Shown here piece after piece: positions 53,757 to 62,568 of a stretch of DNA of 64,000 nucleotides. This DNA comes from JANQOH01 sp965201115 (GTDB lineage Bacteria > Pseudomonadota > Alphaproteobacteria > UBA7887), in assembly GCA_965201115.1 (NCBI GenBank), contig OZ241745.1, forward strand, positions 1,302,001 to 1,366,000, given 5' to 3'. The notes under the pieces were generated by a model that saw only the letters and a list, made by a program, of their open reading frames with translations, was not told the DNA's origin and searched no databases. The translations under genes and the position numbers were made by a program. The stretch's first letter is position 1. Every line of letters starts with the position of its first letter.

Positions 53757-53790
53757 TCCCGCCGCGCAAGCGGTGCGGGCGGGAGTTTTT
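53757..53790 (+). terminator. Stem-loop with T-run, possible terminator
   Basis: The stem is cccgccgc (53758-53765) with gcgggcggg (53775-53783, one bulged base), followed by a TTTTT run at 53786-53790. No + strand gene ends just here now, so it may be left from a lost gene or belong to the mobile DNA. Confidence 0.3.
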
Positions 53791-53813
53791 CGGTCGGCCG
53801 GGGGGCCGTGCCC

Positions 53814-54183
53814 CTGTAGCGCGCCAGGAGTTTGGACTGCGCGCGCCAGGAGTTTGGACGGGGGGGGGGGGGGCGGGGGGGGATTTGGGGGATTTTGGTG
53901 GGTCGTGGTTAATACCGGGTTGGGGATGGCGGCTGTGCCCATTGTGGAGAATAGGGCACGCTTGCGCAGCCGCAATTGATGGTCTGGCGGGGGGGGGGGG
54001 CGTTGGGGTCGGCCGGGTGGAGCATGGCGACGGTCGCGCCGGTTTTGGGGTCGGGGATATCGTAGTTGGCGTTGGCGTCGCGGGTTTGGCCGTCGAATGC
54101 ACAACACTAATTTACTATAATCACGATTTCGACGTCCGACCGTATTACCAACAGCCCCAGTCCAAACTCCTGGCGCGTTACAG
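53814..54183. mobile_element. 370-bp element with 26-bp terminal inverted repeats and poly-G tracts
   Basis: Left end 53814-53839 and right end 54158-54183 are inverted copies with 25 of 26 bases identical (core gcgccaggagtttggact). On the left the 19-base core occurs a second time (53819-53837 and 53841-53859, 22-bp period), like the repeated end sites of IS21-type elements. Inside are poly-G runs of 14 (53860-53873), 8 (53875-53882) and 12 (53989-54000), and a phage-like remnant. There is no transposase, so it is a MITE-like or deletion derivative. Confidence 0.6.
53909..54100 (-). pseudogene. Phage minor head protein (Mu gpF/SPP1 gp7-like), C-terminal remnant
   Basis: The minus-strand frame reads AFDGQTRDANANYDIPDP, then KTGATVAMLHPADPNAPPP and RQTINCGCASVPYSPQW to TAA at 53909. 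The order FDGQTR...HPADPNAP...INCGC resembles the end of phage head morphogenesis proteins (PGDPSAP...INCRC). The 12-base C run lies in the middle, and the frame continues across it. A stop precedes it and there is no start, so it is a fragment. Confidence 0.4.
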
Positions 54184-56382
54184 AGGCCGCGCCGGACATT
54201 CCAACTCGACCTTCTGGATTGCTGGCGGCGCATTCTGGATGAGATCGATTACTGGCCGATATTCAAGGTCGCGTCGGACCTTGTGGCGCCGATGCGCGCG
54301 TCCGCCGCGCGGCGCGTCCTTCGCGCGCTTGCGGGCGCGGCGGAGCGCCTGGCGCATATCGGCGTGACGACGCGGCACGATCTGACCGGCCGGATGTTTC
54401 AGAACCTGATTGCGGATCGGAAGTTTCTGGCGACGTTTTACACGCTGCCTTCAAGCGCGGCGCTGCTGGCGGAGATGGCGGTGGGGCGCATGAACGCCGA
54501 CTGGCGCGACCTGGCGGCGTATCCGGATCTCAGGATCGCCGACCTTTCATGCGGAACCGGCACGTTGTTGTCGGCGGCGTATCACGCGGTGTTGGGCCGC
54601 TACCGCCGGGCCGGGGGCGACGACGAGGCGATACACGCGCTCATGCTCGAACGCGCGATCGTTGCGGCGGACATCATGCCGGCGGCGGCGCATTTGTGCG
54701 CGTCGCAACTGTCGAGCGTTCATCCGGGCGTCATGTTCGAGAACACGCGGGTCTATACGATGCCGTACGGCGTCGGGAGCGGCAGCGAGCGCGACCGCGG
54801 CGTCGCCATCGGCTCGCTGGACCTGACGGCGGCGGCGCAGACGCGATCGCTGTTCGCGACCGGGCAGCGGCAAGCGACGGGCGTCGAGGACGATGCCGAC
54901 GTAAACGACGTGGCGTTGCCGCACGGGTCCGTCGATCTGGTCATCATGAACCCGCCGTTCACGCGGCCGACGAACCACGAGATCGCGAACGTTCCGGTAC
55001 CTTCCTTCGCGGGCTTTCGCACGACAAGAGACGAGCAGCGGGCAATGTCGGACCGGCTGGCGTCGGTCCGCCGCGCTCTCGATACGCCCGCGGGTCACGG
55101 CAATGCGGGGCTTGCGTCGAACTTCGTGGATCTTGCGCACGCGAAAGCGAAGCCCGGCGGCGTTATCGCGTTCGTGCTTCCCCTTACGGCGATACGCGGC
55201 GCCTCGTGGGCGGGGACGCGCGATCTTCTCGAGCGGCGCTACGAAGACATCGTTGTTGTGAGCATTGCGTCGGCGCGCGGCATCGACCGCGCGTTCTCGG
55301 CGGACACGAACATGGCGGAAGCGCTTGTCGTGGCGACGCGCCGCCGCGCTTGCGATGGCGCGCCAAGCGACGTTTTGTTCGTCAATCTGCGGCGTCGTCC
55401 ATCCGGCCTCCTGGAGGCCGCGGAGATTGCCGCGCTCGCGAATCGCGTGCCGCGCGATTCGCGCGCCGGCCGCCTGCTGGCGGGCGCCCAGCTTTTGGGA
55501 ACGTACATTCGGGCGCCGCTGGCCGAGGCGGGATGCGCGGCCCTGCGCGAGTTGTCGCTGGCGGAGACGGCGATGGCGCTGCGCGGCGGGACGCTGAAAC
55601 TTCCGCGCGACGATCGGCGCCGCCGGATACCCATCGCGCCGCTCGGGGCGCTCGGCGAGCGCGGGCTGCTGGACCGGGACGTCGGCAACCGCAACGACGC
55701 GAAGCCGCCGTTTCGCGCGCCGTTCAAGGTAGCCGCGTTCGAGGGCAACCCCGACTATCCGATACTTTGGGGCCATGAAGCCGCGCGCGAGCGGCGCCTG
55801 GTCGTGCGCCCCGACGCGCGGGGCGAGCCCCACCCGGGATGCGAAGCGCGCGCGGCGGCGGCGTGGAAAACCGCCACGCGGCTGCATTACACCCAAGATT
55901 TCGTGCTCGCTTCGCAGAGCCTGGCGGCGTGCCTGACGCCCGAGCCGGCGCTCGGCGGGCGCGCCTGGCCGAACTTCCGGGCGTCGGACGAGCGGTGGGA
56001 GCCCGCGCTCGCGCTGTGGGCGAACTGCACGCTGGGGCTGATCGCGTTCTGGTGGGCGGGGTCGCGCCAGCAGCCGGGGCGCTCGGTCATGACGATTACC
56101 GGCTTGCCGGGGCTGATGTCGCTGGACCCGCGCGCGCTTTCGCAATCGCGGCTCGACCGTGCGGCGGAGCTTTTCGCGTCGTTTCGCGAGACGGCGTTCG
56201 CGCCCGCGAACGAGGCTTGGCGCGACGAGGCGCGGGCGGCGCTCGACCGCGCCGTGCTGGTCGAGCTGCTCGAATTGCCCGAGGCGATACTGGAGCCGCT
56301 GGCGCATCTGCGCCGCCAATGGTGCGCCGAACCCTCGGTCCACGGCGGCAAACGCACCGCGCCCCCGCCGGGAGAGGCGTAA
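54184..56382 (+). pseudogene. N6-adenine DNA methyltransferase (Eco57I/type I-like), 5'-truncated
   Basis: The frame is open from the edge of the 370-bp element: FQLDLLDCWRRILDEIDYWP precedes the first possible start, GTG 54283. Next come FYTLPSSAALLAEMAV, the SAM motif IADLSCGTGTLLSAAYHAVL and the catalytic NPPF in VIMNPPFTRPTN. These gamma-class motifs mark N6-adenine methylation. The C-terminal half (NCTLGLIAFWWAGSRQQPG) has the look of the target-recognition region of large single-chain methylases. The coding sequence before 54184 is cut by the element's inverted repeat, so the N-terminal domain is lost. A product of 699 residues from GTG 54283 would keep both motifs, but its function is doubtful. 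Confidence 0.75.
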
Positions 56383-56415
56383 CCCCGCTGCGGGCGGGGC
56401 GCGGACGCGCGGGCG

Positions 56416-56443
56416 AAACGCCCGCGGGGTTCCGCGGGCGTTT
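56416..56443. terminator. Bidirectional terminator between the methyltransferase and the NHLP-like gene
   Basis: A 12-bp perfect stem (56416-56427 with 56432-56443) has a GGTT loop, with AAA on one side and TTT on the other, so it can work on both strands. It lies in the 84 bp between the converging genes. Confidence 0.75.
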
Positions 56444-56466
56444 GCTTCGGCCGGCCGCGGGGCGCG

Positions 56467-56718
56467 CTATTTCGACGGCGCCGGCAGCACGATGTGGACG
56501 AGGTTCTCGGAGTTGAAGAGCAGCTGGACGCGCGTGCCCTCCGGGATTTCGAGCCCCTCGCCCTTGAGCACTTCGGTGGGGTTGGCGTCCACCTTCGCCT
56601 TGAACTCGGGGTCGCCGTAGTATCGGGCGACGATGTCGGCGTAGATCTGTTGGCCCTGTTCGATTTGTTCGGGCGTTACGTCGGCGGCGAGCTTGCTCGT
56701 CGACTTGTCTTCGGCCAT
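56467..56718 (-). CDS. NHLP leader-like peptide (nitrile hydratase alpha-like leader family)
   Basis: This 83-residue protein has ATG 56718 with a GGAGGG site 8 bases upstream. It reads QIYADIVARYYGDPEFKAKV, then NPTEVLKGEGLEIPEGTRV and ends NLVHIVLPAPSK. This matches the NHLP leader domain: a helix followed by D-P-x-F-K...L...G-x-x-V/I-P-x-G...H-x-V-L-P. In RiPP systems this leader carries a core peptide after the LP. Here almost nothing follows (APSK), so it may be a stand-alone member or a precursor that lost its core. No modification or transport enzyme is next to it. The upstream stretch 56719-56933 shows no gene. Confidence 0.65.
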   Translation of the reverse strand: MAEDKSTSKLAADVTPEQIEQGQQIYADIVARYYGDPEFKAKVDANPTEVLKGEGLEIPEGTRVQLLFNSENLVHIVLPAPSK

Positions 56719-56933
56719 GGCTGGTCCCTCCGGTTAGCCAGTCGCGTTGCGCGACGTTAACTCCGCGTTGCGCGGCACACTTGCGCGTAGCGCAGTCGGC
56801 GCAACCGGCCGGGGCCGGGCTGCGACGCAACTACTCGAACGCTCACGACGCGCATATAGCACGCGGGGGGCGCGCAATCAAGCGGCGGCCGCCGGCGCGG
56901 CTGTTTTTTCCGCGGCGCGGCGGCCCTGCCCGC

Positions 56934-57417
56934 GCTCAGTGTCCGTGCCGGAATTCGGCGGTTATCGGGTACGGCAGGGATCGGTGGGCATCTTGTCCAC
57001 TTGCGCTTCCCTGCCGACATCGCGCCGCGCGGAAACGTGCGGGCAGGATGCCCGCGGTCCCAGGCCCCGCCTTCGGCGGGGTAAGCATTTCGGTACAGGC
57101 GCTCAGTGTCCGTGCCGGAATTCGGCAGGGATCGGTGGGCGTCTTGTCCGTTCGCGCTTTTCTGCCGACATCGCGCCGCGCGGAAACGTGCGGGCAGGAT
57201 GCCCGCGGTCCCGGGCCCCGCCTTCGGCGGGGCAAGCATTTCGGTGCAGGCGCTCAGTGTCCGTACCGGAATTCGGCGGTTATCGGTACGGCAGGGCGGT
57301 GGGCATCTTGTCCGTTCGCGGTTCCCTGCCGACATCGCGCCGCGCGGAAACGTGCGGGCAGGATGCCCGCGGTCCCGGGCCCCGCCTTCGGCGGGGCAAG
57401 CATTTCGGTACAGGCGC
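56934..57417. repeat. Three tandem intergenic repeat units of 151-167 bp with hairpins
   Basis: The unit starts gctcagtgtccgt at 56934, 57101 and 57252, and the series closes at 57416 with gctca (steps of 167, 151 and 164 bp). Each unit contains a 7-bp hairpin (gcgggca-gga-tgcccgc), a strong hairpin with a CTTCGG loop (gccccgccttcggcggggc), and a shared stretch tgccgacatcgcgccgcgcg. A diverged hairpin copy is at about 16600. The last unit touches the livF stop codon, so the hairpins may protect or end the liv mRNA. The long frames through the array are not real genes. Confidence 0.75.
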
Positions 57418-58263
57418 TCAGGCCAGCCACCGCTTGCGGCGGCGATAGTGTTTGACGTCGCGGTAGCTCTTGCGGCCCGCCTCGCCGAGGCCCAGGTAGA
57501 ACTCCTTGACGTCTTCGTTTTCGCGCAGCGTTTCCGCCTCGCCGTCGAGCACGACGCGGCCGTTCTCGAGTATGTAGCCGTAATCGGCGAAACGCAGCGC
57601 GACGGTGGCGTTCTGCTCGGCGAGCAGGAAGCTCACGCCGGCTTCCTCGTTGAGGCGCTTGACGATGCCGAAGATTTCCTCGACGAGCTGGGGGGCCAGG
57701 CCCATCGACGGCTCGTCGAGCAGGATCAGCCGCGGGCGGGCCATCAGGGCGCGCCCGATGGCGGTCATCTGCTGCTCGCCGCCGGAAATGTAGCCCGCCA
57801 GGCTGCCCTCGCGGCGCTTCAGCGCGGGGAAATAGGCATAGACGCGCTCGAGGTCGCGGCGCACGGCGTCGCGCCCGTCGGCGCGCGTATAGGCGCCGGT
57901 CAGCAGGTTCTCCTCGACCGTCAGATGCTCGAAACAGTGCCGGCCCTCCATCACCTGCACGACGCCGCGCTTGACGAGCTGGGGCGGGCTCAGGCGGTCG
58001 ATACGCGCGCCTTCGTATTCGACGCTGCCCTTGGAGACGTCGCCGCGCTCGGCGCGCAGCAGGTTGGAGATCGCCTTCAGCGTGGTGGACTTGCCGGCGC
58101 CGTTGGCGCCGAGCAGGGCGACGATGGCGCCGCGCGGCACTTCCAGCGACACGCCCTTCAGCACCAGTATGACGCGGTCGTACACGACCTCGATATTGCG
58201 CACGGTCAGCAGGGCGCCGGCGGCGGCCCCGGGCCGCGCCGCCGGCTCCGCTTGCGCGGCCAT
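57418..58263 (-). CDS. livF: Branched-chain amino acid-type ABC transporter ATP-binding protein (LivF)
   Basis: 281 residues from ATG 58263. Walker A is GANGAGKST, the signature is ISGGEQQMTAIGRAL, Walker B is LILLDEPSMGLAP, and the H-loop region is AEQNATVAL, where the switch histidine of other ABC proteins is replaced by asparagine, as is usual in LivF. The C-terminal tail (SYRDVKHYRRRKRWLA) is basic and longer than in E. coli. It is the last gene of the operon. Together with LivG it powers uptake by LivH and LivM. Confidence 0.92.
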   Translation of the reverse strand: MAAQAEPAARPGAAAGALLTVRNIEVVYDRVILVLKGVSLEVPRGAIVALLGANGAGKSTTLKAISNLLRAERGDVSKGSVEYEGARIDRLSPPQLVKRGVVQVMEGRHCFEHLTVEENLLTGAYTRADGRDAVRRDLERVYAYFPALKRREGSLAGYISGGEQQMTAIGRALMARPRLILLDEPSMGLAPQLVEEIFGIVKRLNEEAGVSFLLAEQNATVALRFADYGYILENGRVVLDGEAETLRENEDVKEFYLGLGEAGRKSYRDVKHYRRRKRWLA

Positions 58264-58287
58264 TGCGCCCGCCTCCGCCGGCGGCCG

Positions 58288-59613
58288 CTAGCCCGCGGCG
58301 CAATCGCGCGGCTCGATGCCTTTTTCCGCCGCGTATTGGGCCGCCGATTCCTCGACCATGGGCCGCACCAGGCCGCGGTCGGTTTCTACCCAGTCGGAGA
58401 CGGGAACCCACTCCCCGCCCCGCCATTGCTGGAACATGACGGCGGCGCCGCCTTCATGGTCGGCGCACGACACGGCGAAGGGGGGCACGAGGCCGGCGGC
58501 GCCGAGCTCGGCGATGCGCTCGGGCCCGAGCGCCAGCGTTTCGAGCGCCTGTTGCACCTCGGCCCCCGACACGGGCCGGTTGCCGAACATATCCATCGCC
58601 TTGCGTATGGCCTCGGTCGAAACGACGGCCCATACGATCGCCCGGTTGTAGTAGGTCGAGCCGACCCGGTCGCGCGGCAGTTCGCCCTCGCCGCGGTCGT
58701 ACACATGCTCGATTATGTCCTGGATGACCGGGAAATCGGCGCCCGACGGGTGGAAGCCCGCGGCGATGAACCCTTCGGCCGCGTCGCCGGCCGGAACGGT
58801 GTCTTCCTCGGCGCCGGACCACCACACGCCGACCATGCGGTCGCGCGGGAAGCGCACGCGGGCGGCTTCCTTGAGCGCGGTGGGGTTCATCACGCCCCAG
58901 CCGCGCAGGATGACCCAGTCGGGCCGGTAGCGCCGCGCCACTTGCAGCCACACCGATTTCTGATCGACGCCGGGATGCACGACCGGGAAGTGGCGCACCT
59001 CGAAACCGTAGATTTCCGCCTGCCGCTCAAGGACGGGTATGGTTTCCTTGCCGTAGGCCGAGTCGTGGTGGACATTGGCGATCCTGAGGCCGGCGAGGTT
59101 TTCCATGCCGCCGACCTGCTGGCCGATGAAGCGTATCTTCGCGGTGTTCTGCGACCAGTAGTTCGTCAACAGCGGGAACAGATACGGGAACACGCGCCCG
59201 TCGGAGGCGTCGGTGCGCCCGTAGCCGATGGAGAGCACGGGGATTTTGTCTTCCGCCGCGCGTTCGAACACGGAATAGGTGCCGCCGGTGCTCATGGGGT
59301 GGAACAGCGCCATGCCGGCGCCGCGGTTTTTCAGGCGCTCGTAACATTCGACGATGCGGTCGTTCTGGTATTGGGTTTCGCATTTCTCCCAGAACAGCCT
59401 GACGCCGTTTATGCCGCCGTCGCGGGCGTTGAGCAGTTTCATGTAGTCGATCAGGCCGCCGCCGAACGCCGATCCGCCGGCCGCGTAGGGGCCGGTCCAA
59501 TAGGCGTTGACCGGAAAGAACTGCATGTCTTCCTCGGTCTGGGCGAACGCCCGGTCGGCGAGCGAAGCGAGCATGGCGGCCGCCAGCGCGGCCGCGGTGC
59601 GGGAAAGCATCAT
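58288..59613 (-). CDS. Branched-chain amino acid-type ABC transporter substrate-binding protein
   Basis: 441 residues from ATG 59613; the next codon is also ATG. The N-terminus is a signal peptide (hydrophobic to about residue 24, cut after AFA). The periplasmic-binding fold type I is seen in GLIDYMKLLNARDGGINGVR, FWEKCETQYQNDRIVECYER and VHHDSAYGKETIPVL. Members of this subfamily are annotated as amino acid/amide receptors, but many bind aromatic acids or other carboxylates. The co-transcribed acyl-CoA synthetase suggests a carboxylic acid substrate (inference). Confidence 0.9.
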   Translation of the reverse strand: MMLSRTAAALAAAMLASLADRAFAQTEEDMQFFPVNAYWTGPYAAGGSAFGGGLIDYMKLLNARDGGINGVRLFWEKCETQYQNDRIVECYERLKNRGAGMALFHPMSTGGTYSVFERAAEDKIPVLSIGYGRTDASDGRVFPYLFPLLTNYWSQNTAKIRFIGQQVGGMENLAGLRIANVHHDSAYGKETIPVLERQAEIYGFEVRHFPVVHPGVDQKSVWLQVARRYRPDWVILRGWGVMNPTALKEAARVRFPRDRMVGVWWSGAEEDTVPAGDAAEGFIAAGFHPSGADFPVIQDIIEHVYDRGEGELPRDRVGSTYYNRAIVWAVVSTEAIRKAMDMFGNRPVSGAEVQQALETLALGPERIAELGAAGLVPPFAVSCADHEGGAAVMFQQWRGGEWVPVSDWVETDRGLVRPMVEESAAQYAAEKGIEPRDCAAG

Positions 59614-59675
59614 GTCGCGGTTCCTCCCCAATGCGATGGCGCGGGGCGGGCGCGCCCCGCCGCCACGATAGCGCG

Positions 59676-60740
59676 TCAATACGGAAACGGCCAGGAGCGC
59701 AGTTTCTCCTTGCCGATCGCCCACAGCCGCGCCAGCCCGGCCGGCTCGACGATCAGGAAAAACACGATCAGGCAGCCGAACACGATGAGCTCGACATTCG
59801 AGGCCACGCCGCCGGGCGCGTTCGGCGCGATGTAGCCGAGCGCGTTGCTGATGACGATGGGCAGGACCACGATGAAGCCCGCGCCGAGAAACGAGCCGAG
59901 CACCGAGCCGAGCCCGCCGATGATGACCATGAAGAGAACGAAGAACGCGAGGTTGATGGTGAACGCCTGCGGCTCGACCGTGCCGACGTAGAAGAACACG
60001 TACATCGCGCCGGCGACGCCGCAATAGAACGAGCTCACGGCGAAGGCGGTGAGTTTGGTGCGCAGCGGGTCGATGCCGATGACCTCGGCGGCGACGTCCA
60101 TGTCGCGCACCGCCATCCAGGCGCGGCCGATGGCGCCGCGGGCCATGTTTTTCATGGCGAAGGCCAGCGCGATCGCCACGAGCAGTGTGAAAACGTATTT
60201 CGATTCCGCCGACTCGACGGGGTAGCCGAGCAGCGTGACCGGCGGCGCCGAGATCACGCCCGACGGGGAATAGTTCTTGAACCAGCCGAAATTCGTCAGG
60301 ATCCACTCGATCAGGAAATGCGCGCCGAGGGTGGTGACGGCCAGGTAGAAGCCCTTGATGCGCAGCGACGGCAGGCCGAACACGAGGCCGACGAGCGCGG
60401 CGACCAGCCCGGCGAGGATAAACAACACGGGCGCCGGCAGGAACGGAAACGCGGTGCCGAACTTGTAGGCCGTGAACGCGCCCACCGCCATGAACGCCGC
60501 CGTGCCGAGCGAGATCTGCCCGCAATAGCCCAGCAGAATGTTCAGCCCCATCGCGGCGATGGCGTAGAGCAGGAACGGCAGCAGCACCGATTGCAGCAGA
60601 TACTCGCCTGCGAGCGCGGGTACGCCGATCAGCGCCAGCGCGCACAGGCCGGCGACCGCCCAGCGGTCCTGGCGGATGGGGAAGATCGCCTGGTCGGCCC
60701 GGTAGCTCGCCTTGAACTGGCCGGCTTCACGGTAGATCAA
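59676..60740 (-). CDS. livM: ABC transporter permease LivM
   Basis: 354 residues from ATG 60740. It has about ten hydrophobic segments, with MGLNILLGYCGQISLGTAAF near the start and the LivM hallmark RIKGFYLAVTTLGAHFLIEW. The cytoplasmic coupling loop is AWMAVRDMDVAAEVIGIDPL. It forms the membrane channel with LivH. Length and motifs are normal. The spacer to livH is 36 bp. Confidence 0.93.
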   Translation of the reverse strand: MIYREAGQFKASYRADQAIFPIRQDRWAVAGLCALALIGVPALAGEYLLQSVLLPFLLYAIAAMGLNILLGYCGQISLGTAAFMAVGAFTAYKFGTAFPFLPAPVLFILAGLVAALVGLVFGLPSLRIKGFYLAVTTLGAHFLIEWILTNFGWFKNYSPSGVISAPPVTLLGYPVESAESKYVFTLLVAIALAFAMKNMARGAIGRAWMAVRDMDVAAEVIGIDPLRTKLTAFAVSSFYCGVAGAMYVFFYVGTVEPQAFTINLAFFVLFMVIIGGLGSVLGSFLGAGFIVVLPIVISNALGYIAPNAPGGVASNVELIVFGCLIVFFLIVEPAGLARLWAIGKEKLRSWPFPY

Positions 60741-60776
60741 CGGTTGGGCACTCCGGTTGCGCGCGGCGCGGGGGCG

Positions 60777-61721
60777 TCAGACGCGCTCGATGATTTTCTC
60801 GCCGAACAGGCCCTGCGGGCGCGCGAGCAGGAACAACGTGGCGAGAATGTAGGGGAACCAGTTTTCGAGCGCGCCGCCGATGGCGTCGGAGAGGTAGAAC
60901 TCGGCCAGTTTCTCGCCGGCGCCGACGATGAGGCCGCCGACGATGGCACCGGTTATCGAATCGAAGCCGCCGATGATGAGCACCGGAAGCGCCTTGAGCG
61001 CCAGCAGCGCGAGGCTGAAATGCACGCCGAGCTTGGCGCCCCACAGCACGCCGGCGATCAGGCCGATGGCGCCGGCGACGCCCCACGTGACCGCCCATAT
61101 GTGCTGCAACGGGATGCCGACCGACATGGCCGCCTGGTGGTCGTCGGACACCGCGCGCAGCGCCCGCCCCGTGCGCGTGCGCGAGAAAAACAGGCTGAGC
61201 GCGAGCACGAGCGCCCCGGCGATGCCCGCCGCCGCCATGTCGAAGACGGTGACGTACATGTTCGCCGCCTCGAGCAGCCACGCCCACGGCTCGTCGGGGA
61301 TGCCGATATCGAGCGCATGCACCTCGGTGCCCCAGACGAGCTGGGCGAACCCCTCGGTGAAAAAGTTGAGGCCGATGGTGGCCATGAACAGGATGATGAG
61401 GGGCTGGTTGACGAGCGGCCGCAGCACCGCGCGCTCCACCGCGACGCCGTAGAGCGCCATCGCCGCCAGGGTGGCGAGCAGGCAGGCAAAGAAATAGAGC
61501 GCGCCGCCGCTCGCCTCCCCCGCCAGCGCCATTTCGAGCAGGCTGACGAAGGTGAGCGCGGCGAACAGCACGAACGCGCCCTGGGCGAAGTTGAACACCC
61601 CGGAGGCCTTGAAGATCAACACGAAGCCGAGCGCGACCAGCGCATACATCACGCCCGACATCAGGCCGCCGATCAGCACTTCGAGAAACAGGAAGAACTC
61701 GGCGGCGAAACCCTCGACCAT
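60777..61721 (-). CDS. livH: ABC transporter permease LivH
   Basis: 314 residues from ATG 61721. The N-terminal GLMSGVMYALVALGFVLIFK and NFAQGAFVLFAALTF are typical LivH, and the coupling helix is TGRALRAVSDDHQAAMSVGI. It is a hydrophobic protein with about eight helices and ends in PQGLFGEKIIERV. It pairs with LivM in the inner membrane. Confidence 0.93.
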   Translation of the reverse strand: MVEGFAAEFFLFLEVLIGGLMSGVMYALVALGFVLIFKASGVFNFAQGAFVLFAALTFVSLLEMALAGEASGGALYFFACLLATLAAMALYGVAVERAVLRPLVNQPLIILFMATIGLNFFTEGFAQLVWGTEVHALDIGIPDEPWAWLLEAANMYVTVFDMAAAGIAGALVLALSLFFSRTRTGRALRAVSDDHQAAMSVGIPLQHIWAVTWGVAGAIGLIAGVLWGAKLGVHFSLALLALKALPVLIIGGFDSITGAIVGGLIVGAGEKLAEFYLSDAIGGALENWFPYILATLFLLARPQGLFGEKIIERV

Positions 61722-61754
61722 CGGGGCAGTCCTTTCGCGGTTCCGGCGCGCCGC

Positions 61755-62546
<792 letters not shown>

Positions 62547-62568
62547 CGCGCTCGCTCCGCCGCCGCGT

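Noticed and set aside
56934..57417. CRISPR array
   Set aside because: The units are 151-167 bp with few differences and no short repeat/unique spacer alternation. No cas gene is nearby.
57106..59835. A 909-codon + strand frame through the tandem repeats and livF
   Set aside because: It crosses non-coding repeats and then runs antisense to livF and the binding protein, with no family features.
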